Positions 59,497 through 64,000 of a stretch of DNA of 64,000 nucleotides are shown one piece after another. Every line of letters begins with the position of its first letter. Positions within the stretch are counted from its first letter, which is position 1. A program made the translations under genes and the position numbers. The DNA is from Primorskyibacter flagellatus (GTDB lineage Bacteria > Pseudomonadota > Alphaproteobacteria > Rhodobacterales > Rhodobacteraceae). The stretch is from positions 2,765,338-2,829,337 of the forward strand of contig NZ_BMFJ01000001.1 in assembly GCF_014638275.1 (NCBI RefSeq), given 5' to 3'. The notes beneath the pieces are model-generated. The model did not search any database. It worked only from the letters and a program-made list of their open reading frames with translations, and had not been told where the DNA came from.

Positions 59497-60003
59497 ATGC
59501 GCCTGACCCTTGCCCTGATCGCCTGCACCGCCGCCCTGCCCTTCGCGGCCCCCGCCCATGCGGAGGTGGTGGAGAACGACGTCATCAAGGTGTTCGAGGG
59601 CCAATGGGTTCAGTCCAAAGACCCGACCCAGAACGGGTTGCTGATGTACCTGACCCAGGAACGGTCCTCCGTCGGCGAGTATTTCTCGATCCGCTGCGAG
59701 GACGCGGTGCCGTCGGTCCGCATTGCCTATCCCAAGCGGCGGTCCGGCAAGGACATCGGTCTGACGGTGGATGGCAGCCAGCAGCGGGTGGCCGCCCGGT
59801 TCACCGGAAAGACCAAGGACGTCAGCTTTTCCAAGGGCAACCTCTTCGGCTACGCGCTTGAGTTCCCGGACGCAGCCAGCCGCGACGCCTTTCTCGCGTC
59901 GCTGCGCGGCGGCACCATGCTGGTGGTCGAAGGCCAGACCCTGCCGGTCGACCTGAAAGGGGCGGGGCAGGCGGTTGCAGAACAGGCGGCCTACTGCGGC
60001 TGA
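59497..60003 (+). CDS. Periplasmic protein of unknown function
   Basis: A 168-aa protein with a clear signal peptide (M-R-L-T-L-A-L-I-A-C-T-A-A-L-P-F-A-A-P-A, cleavage after A-H-A). The mature protein is beta-rich; one cysteine near residue 68 and one near the C-terminus could pair. I do not recognise a family. AAGAGG precedes ATG 59497. Its stop codon abuts the Lrp stop of the opposite strand (TGATCA). Confidence 0.75.
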   Translation: MRLTLALIACTAALPFAAPAHAEVVENDVIKVFEGQWVQSKDPTQNGLLMYLTQERSSVGEYFSIRCEDAVPSVRIAYPKRRSGKDIGLTVDGSQQRVAARFTGKTKDVSFSKGNLFGYALEFPDAASRDAFLASLRGGTMLVVEGQTLPVDLKGAGQAVAEQAAYCG

Positions 60004-60447
60004 TCAGGCCCGTTCGTCCTTGGGCGAGGCCATGACGACGTAGGACGTGATGGAACTCACCTGCGGGACGGTCCCCAGAACCTCCGTATGGAAGGCCTTG
60101 TAGGCGGTGAGGTCCGCCGCCTCGATCCGCAGGATGTATTCCCACGCGCCGGTGATGTTGTGGCATTCCCGCACTTCCGGAGATCGGGAGATCGCGCGTT
60201 CAAACGCCTCCTGCGCGGCCTTGGTGTGAGTGTTCAGGCCGACCGTGACGTAGGCCGTGAAACCGATCCCGGTCTTGATCGGGTCGAGAACGGCGCGATA
60301 CCCCTTGATGACGCCGCTGCGTTCCAGCTCCTGCACCCGCCGCAGGCAGGCGGAGGGCGAGAGGCCGACGCGGGCTGCCAGATCGAGGTTGGAGATGCGG
60401 CCATCCCTCGTCAGTTCGCGCAATATCTTTCGGTTCATGTCGTCCAT
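60004..60447 (-). CDS. Lrp/AsnC-family transcriptional regulator
   Basis: A 147-aa feast/famine regulator. The helix-turn-helix is in I-S-N-L-D-L-A-A-R-V-G-L-S-P-S-A-C-L-R-R (about 19-38). The C-terminal RAM/ligand domain has the usual alternating strands. Such proteins sense amino acids and often control a divergent exporter; the LysE gene lies divergently 97 bases away. ATG 60447 starts the typical M-D-D-M-N-R-K-I-L; ATG 60438 is an alternative. Confidence 0.92.
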   Translation of the reverse strand: MDDMNRKILRELTRDGRISNLDLAARVGLSPSACLRRVQELERSGVIKGYRAVLDPIKTGIGFTAYVTVGLNTHTKAAQEAFERAISRSPEVRECHNITGAWEYILRIEAADLTAYKAFHTEVLGTVPQVSSITSYVVMASPKDERA

Positions 60448-60449
60448 GA

Positions 60450-60465
60450 GTGCATTATGTTGCAC
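60450..60465. promoter_or_regulatory. Candidate Lrp-type operator between lrp and lysE
   Basis: GTGCA (60450-60454), 6 bases, TGCAC (60461-60465) is a perfect inverted repeat just upstream of the Lrp ATG. A second TGCA-rich stretch (TATGCAACCCGCTGCACC) follows at about 60490-60507. Spacing fits the multiple boxes used by Lrp proteins. Confidence 0.45.
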
Positions 60466-60544
60466 GCAGACACTCTGATCCAGAACTTTATGCAACCCGC
60501 TGCACCCCTGTCCGGCCTAGTCTGCCGGCAAAAGGATGGTGGTG

Positions 60545-61141
60545 ATGAGTTTCGATCTGATGCTGGCCCTCGGGGCCTTCTGCCTGGTGTCCACGATCAC
60601 GCCGGGGCCCAACAACATGATGGTGATGGCCTCGGGTGCCAATTTCGGTTACCTGCGCACACTTCCGCATATGGTCGGCATTGCCTTCGGCATGCTGGTG
60701 ATGACGCTGCTGGTCGGTGCGGGACTGATCCGGGTGTTCGACCTCTTCCCGCCCGCGCATACGATCCTGACCGTGGCCAGCGTCGCCTACCTGCTTTATC
60801 TCGCGTGGAAGATCGCCCATTCCGCAGCGCCCAAGGGGCGAAAAAGTACGTCCGGCAAGCCGCTGAACGTCCTGCAGGCGGCACTGTTCCAGTGGGTCAA
60901 TCCGAAGGCCTGGAGCATGGCGCTGACTGCCATCACCGTCTACGCGGCGGACCGGAGCTTCTGGGCGATCGCGGTGGTCGGGCTGACCTTCTTCGCGGTC
61001 TGCATCCCCTCCGTCTCGGTCTGGACGGTGCTGGGACAGCAGATGCGGCGGTTCCTGACGAATCCGAAGCGGCTCAGGGCGTTCAACTGGACCATGGCAG
61101 CGCTATTGGTGGCGTCGCTCTATCCGGTGCTCTACCACTAG
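60545..61141 (+). CDS. LysE-family amino-acid exporter
   Basis: A 198-aa membrane protein with about five or six spans. The family signature P-G-P-N-N-M-M-V-M is at about 20-28, and Q-W-V-N-P-K-A-W near residue 118. It exports amino acids or derivatives; the substrate is not evident. ATG 60545 is preferred because AAAGGA lies 8 bases before it; ATG 60536 overlaps that Shine-Dalgarno. It is divergent from the Lrp gene and followed after 3 bases by a racemase-like gene. Confidence 0.9.
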   Translation: MSFDLMLALGAFCLVSTITPGPNNMMVMASGANFGYLRTLPHMVGIAFGMLVMTLLVGAGLIRVFDLFPPAHTILTVASVAYLLYLAWKIAHSAAPKGRKSTSGKPLNVLQAALFQWVNPKAWSMALTAITVYAADRSFWAIAVVGLTFFAVCIPSVSVWTVLGQQMRRFLTNPKRLRAFNWTMAALLVASLYPVLYH

Positions 61142-61144
61142 CGC

Positions 61145-61747
61145 ATGGCGCTGACCCTGCTGCACACGGCCGCCGTTCACGTGGCCACCTTTGACGCCCT
61201 GCGCGACCGGATCGCGCCGGGTTCGGAGCTTCGGCACGTGGTCCGGCCAGACTGGCTGGACAGGGCACGGGCCGACGGAGCCGAGGCGGTGCGGGACGAT
61301 CTTCGGGCGGTCCTTGCGGACGGCGGCCGGGTCCTGTGCACCTGCACCACGCTCGGCCCGCTGGCGGCAGAGCTGGGCGCGCTCCGCGTCGATGCGCCGA
61401 TGATGCGGGCTGCGGCGCGCTCTGCCGGGCCGGTGGTCATGGCCTATGCGCTGGAGAGTACCGTGGCGCCAAGCCGCGATCTGTTCGTCGCGGAAGGCGG
61501 CGATGTCGCGCGCCTGAAGATGCTGGACCTGACCCGGTTCTGGCCGTTGTTCGTGGCGGGCGAGACGGGGGCCTTTCACGCTGCGGTAGCGGGGGCGGTG
61601 CGGGATCACGCGCCGCCTGCGGGCAGCGTCGTCGTGCTGGCCCAAGTGTCGATGGCCGGGGCGGCGGACCACCTGCGCGACCTCGCCGTCCCGGTCCTGT
61701 CGTCGCCCGAGACGGCGCTAAAGGTCGCACTGGGGGCCGCGTTCTAA
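61145..61747 (+). CDS. Asp/Glu-racemase-superfamily-like protein
   Basis: A 200-aa protein starting 3 bases after lys[13 protein letters not shown] (about 63-74) resembles the catalytic-cysteine strand of the aspartate/glutamate racemase superfamily, but the second catalytic cysteine is not obvious. It is therefore uncertain whether it is an active racemase. Coupling with lysE and the neighbouring Lrp suggests a role in amino-acid turnover. Confidence 0.65.
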   Translation: MALTLLHTAAVHVATFDALRDRIAPGSELRHVVRPDWLDRARADGAEAVRDDLRAVLADGGRVLCTCTTLGPLAAELGALRVDAPMMRAAARSAGPVVMAYALESTVAPSRDLFVAEGGDVARLKMLDLTRFWPLFVAGETGAFHAAVAGAVRDHAPPAGSVVVLAQVSMAGAADHLRDLAVPVLSSPETALKVALGAAF

Positions 61748-61902
61748 TACGGGGATCAGGCCTGCGGCAGGTTGGCGTAGGTGTTGGTCATCGCGGTTTC
61801 CCCGGCCACCCCGGTCATGTCACCTCACGGCCCGGCAAATCTTGCGGAGTTGCAATGCCGCGCCCCCGTAGGCATATAGCCACCACGTTTGGAGGACACC
61901 CC

Positions 61903-62889
61903 ATGGCGGACACAGCGTCGAGCGCACCGGCAAGCTACCTGGACTTCGAAAAAGCCCTGTCCGAGATCGAGGGCAAGGCGCGCGAACTGCGCACCATGGC
62001 CCGGCAGAGCGAGGGCATGGACGTGGAATCCGAGGCCGCGGCTCTGGACGCCAAGGCCAAGACGATGCTGCGGGATCTGTACAAGTCGCTGACGCCATGG
62101 CGGAAGTGCCAGGTCGCGCGGCATCCGGACCGGCCGCATTGCAAGGACTACATCGACGCGCTGTTTTCCGAGTACACCCCGCTGGCCGGGGACCGGAACT
62201 TTGCCGACGACCATGCGGTCATGGGCGGGCTGGCGCGGTTCGTGGACCGCCCCGTAATGGTGATCGGCCACGAGAAGGGCAATGACACCAAGTCGCGGAT
62301 CGAACGCAACTTTGGGATGGCCCGGCCCGAAGGTTACCGCAAGGCGATCCGGCTGATGGAGATGGCGGACAAGTTCAACCTGCCCGTCATCACGCTGGTC
62401 GACACCCCCGGCGCCTATCCCGGCAAGGGCGCGGAAGAACGCGGCCAGTCCGAAGCAATCGCCCGCTCGACCGAAAAGTGCCTGCAGCTTGGCGTGCCGC
62501 TGGTCTCGGTTGTGATCGGCGAAGGCGGATCGGGCGGGGCCGTGGCCTTTGCCACCGCGAACCGCGTGGCGATGCTGGAGCATTCGGTCTATTCGGTGAT
62601 CTCTCCGGAAGGCTGCGCGTCGATCCTGTGGAAGGACGCGGAAAAGATGCGCGAGGCGGCAGAGGCGCTGCGCCTGACCGCGCAGGACCTCAAAGAGCTG
62701 AACGTGATCGACCGCATCGTGGCGGAACCGCTTGGCGGGGCGCACCGCGACCCCAAGACCGCGATCGACGGGGTGCGGGCGGCCGTGGGGCAGATGCTCA
62801 AGGACATGAACGGCCTGTCGCGCGAAAAGCTGATCCGCGACCGCCGCAGCAAGTTCCTTGACATGGGCTCGCGCGGGCTGGCGGCCTGA
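61903..62889 (+). CDS. accA: AccA, acetyl-CoA carboxylase carboxyltransferase alpha subunit
   Basis: A 328-aa subunit that transfers the carboxyl group from biotin to acetyl-CoA for fatty-acid synthesis. Typical sequence includes [12 protein letters not shown] near the start, and [11 protein letters not shown] near residue 167. [12 protein letters not shown] is near 206, and [10 protein letters not shown] near 234. GGAGGACACCCC precedes ATG 61903. It appears monocistronic. No terminator was seen before ktrA. Confidence 0.96.
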   Translation: MADTASSAPASYLDFEKALSEIEGKARELRTMARQSEGMDVESEAAALDAKAKTMLRDLYKSLTPWRKCQVARHPDRPHCKDYIDALFSEYTPLAGDRNFADDHAVMGGLARFVDRPVMVIGHEKGNDTKSRIERNFGMARPEGYRKAIRLMEMADKFNLPVITLVDTPGAYPGKGAEERGQSEAIARSTEKCLQLGVPLVSVVIGEGGSGGAVAFATANRVAMLEHSVYSVISPEGCASILWKDAEKMREAAEALRLTAQDLKELNVIDRIVAEPLGGAHRDPKTAIDGVRAAVGQMLKDMNGLSREKLIRDRRSKFLDMGSRGLAA

Positions 62890-62988
62890 TCCGGCGCAAA
62901 CCGGCGCAGCGACCCGTCCCATTTTAAGCGGCCTTGACGTTTTGCTGCGCTGCATCATCTTGCACGGCGGACGAACGAAAGTACGGAC

Positions 62989-63651
62989 ATGAAACAGAAT
63001 CGTCGCAGCTTTGCGGTGATCGGACTGGGCAATTTCGGCGGCACTGTCGCGATGGAACTGGCCCGCTACGACAAGTATGTCATCGGCATCGACCAGTCCG
63101 AAAAGGTCGTGTCGAACTTTGCCGAACACCTGTCACAGGCGCTGATCCTCGACAGCCGCGATGAAAACGCCCTGCGCGAGGCCGGGGTCGGGGAATGCGA
63201 TGCGGCGCTGATCTCCATGGGCGAGGATCTGGAAAGCTCTGTCCTGACCGCGATGAACCTCAAGATGATCGGGGTGGAAACGGTCTGGGCCAAGGCGATC
63301 AGCCGCGCGCATCACCGGATCCTGTCGAAGCTGGGCGTCGACCGCGTCTTTCACCCGGAGGAGGAGATCGGCCGCCATGCCGCAGCCGTTCTGAACAACC
63401 CCTTCGTGCGGGACTATGTCAGCCTCGGAAACGGCAGCCACGTGTTCTATTTCCAGGCGCCCGAGGAAATGGACGGCCGCGCCAAGTCCGACATCCGGAT
63501 GTTCGAGTCCCACGAGGTCCGCTGCCTTGGCGTCATGCGCGGGACGGAATTCCTGTGCGACGCAGCCGGGGACTGCGTTCTTGCCAAGGGTGACCGGCTG
63601 ATCCTGCTTGCCACGCGGGCCAACTTCGGCGCCTTTGCCGACACGATCTGA
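62989..63651 (+). CDS. ktrA: KtrA-like potassium-uptake regulatory subunit (RCK domain)
   Basis: A 220-aa cytoplasmic protein. The nucleotide-binding Rossmann motif is V-I-G-L-G-N-F-G-G (Gly12, Gly14, Gly17) with the acidic residue Asp35 after strand 2. The C-terminal RCK_C region starts near 135. It gates the KtrB channel in response to ATP/ADP. The stop is one base before the ktrB start codon. Confidence 0.92.
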   Translation: MKQNRRSFAVIGLGNFGGTVAMELARYDKYVIGIDQSEKVVSNFAEHLSQALILDSRDENALREAGVGECDAALISMGEDLESSVLTAMNLKMIGVETVWAKAISRAHHRILSKLGVDRVFHPEEEIGRHAAAVLNNPFVRDYVSLGNGSHVFYFQAPEEMDGRAKSDIRMFESHEVRCLGVMRGTEFLCDAAGDCVLAKGDRLILLATRANFGAFADTI

Positions 63652-63652
63652 C

Positions 63653-64000
63653 ATGGCCCTCACCCGCCTGCTCCGCGCCCTGCCCCGGCTTGCCCGCATG
63701 CCGGCGCCCGAGATGCTGGCGCTGTCCTATGGCGGTTTCATCCTGCTTGGCACGCTGCTGCTGAAGCTGCCGGTGTCGGTGACCCGGCCGATCACGTGGA
63801 TGGATGCCTTTTTCACCTCGACCTCTGCCGTGACGGTGACGGGGCTTGCCGTGCTGGATACGGGGTCTGACTTCACCCTGTTCGGGCAGGCGGTGATCCT
63901 CTGCCTGATCCAGTTCGGCGGGCTGGGGCTGATGACCTTCGCCGTGCTGCTGCTGACCGCGCTTGGCGTGTCGGTCGGGCTGCCGCAACAGGTGGTACTG
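63653..64000 (+). CDS. ktrB: KtrB/TrkH-family potassium channel subunit (partial, 3' end outside window)
   Basis: The first 116 codons are present. Membrane spans occur near 23-40 and 77-105. The first pore loop contains F-F-T-S-T-S-A-V-T-V-T-G-L-A-V (about 53-67), with the selectivity-filter glycine. Together with ktrA it forms a K+ uptake system for osmotic adaptation. Confidence 0.9.
   Translation, partial: MALTRLLRALPRLARMPAPEMLALSYGGFILLGTLLLKLPVSVTRPITWMDAFFTSTSAVTVTGLAVLDTGSDFTLFGQAVILCLIQFGGLGLMTFAVLLLTALGVSVGLPQQVVL

Noticed and set aside
61756-61818. A 20-codon minus-strand ORF between the racemase-like gene and accA, ending N-L-P-Q-A.
   Set aside because: It has no ribosome-binding site, is very short, and no family could be recognised. 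It may be a remnant of a lost gene, but nothing supports it.

Overview
The window is high-GC, gene-dense DNA from an alphaproteobacterium, most likely a marine member of the Rhodobacteraceae (Roseobacter-type). This rests on the gene content: the ffh to rpsP-rimM-trmD-rplS-rpmE block, an L-malyl-CoA/beta-methylmalyl-CoA lyase of the ethylmalonyl-CoA pathway, a YjbH/YjbF surface-polysaccharide pair, CtrA-like boxes beside flagellar genes, and RTX proteins without signal peptides. The species cannot be named from the sequence. No rRNA, tRNA, CRISPR array, insertion sequence or prophage was seen.

Layout. 1-7.5 kb: msrPQ (methionine sulfoxide repair, msrQ cut by the window edge), an FMN/Fe-S glutamate-synthase-like protein, the Kdo operon kdsD-kdsB-kdsA, a small lipoprotein and a GAF/HisKA_2 histidine kinase. 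7.5-11.7 kb: clpB with a heat-shock-like promoter, a 99-aa orphan and pyrF. 11.7-20.7 kb: a translation and protein-targeting block. It starts with ffh, runs through seven tandem RimJ/RimL-like GNAT acetyltransferase genes and a chorismate mutase without non-coding DNA between genes, and continues with rpsP, a 44-aa membrane peptide, rimM, trmD, rplS and rpmE. The GNAT array is the most unusual structure in the window.

20.8-42.7 kb: a surface/extracellular polysaccharide island. It encodes a Wzc-like tyrosine autokinase, a DUF2793 protein, a YjbE-like secreted peptide, a Wza-like export lipoprotein, a sulfotransferase, an RgpF-WbsX fusion, an ABC exporter with its KpsE-like partner, a GT2 glycosyltransferase, two RTX proteins (one beta-propeller-like, one with a NIDO domain), a metallophosphatase, GlmM, YjbH and YjbF. 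Together they suggest synthesis, possible sulfation, export and surface attachment of a complex polysaccharide. The Kdo operon upstream and an ExoY-like priming sugar transferase at 51.9 kb may feed the same process.

42.7-44.8 kb: a compact arsenic operon, arsR-arsC-aqpS-arsC', with a low-GC promoter carrying two perfect inverted repeats. 44.8-50.7 kb: flagellar genes transcribed leftwards as motB-flgE-flgK-flgL-flgI. 50.7-64 kb: an amidohydrolase, the ExoY-like transferase, puuD (urate oxidation), nhaA, a D-amino-acid/D-glutamate catabolic set (dgcN-dgcA-dat), mcl1, a divergent Lrp/LysE pair with a racemase-like gene, accA and the start of a ktrAB potassium transporter.

Start codons were chosen from Shine-Dalgarno spacing, overlaps and family length. 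Functions come from recognised motifs without database searches. Regulatory sites are pattern matches and remain inferences.
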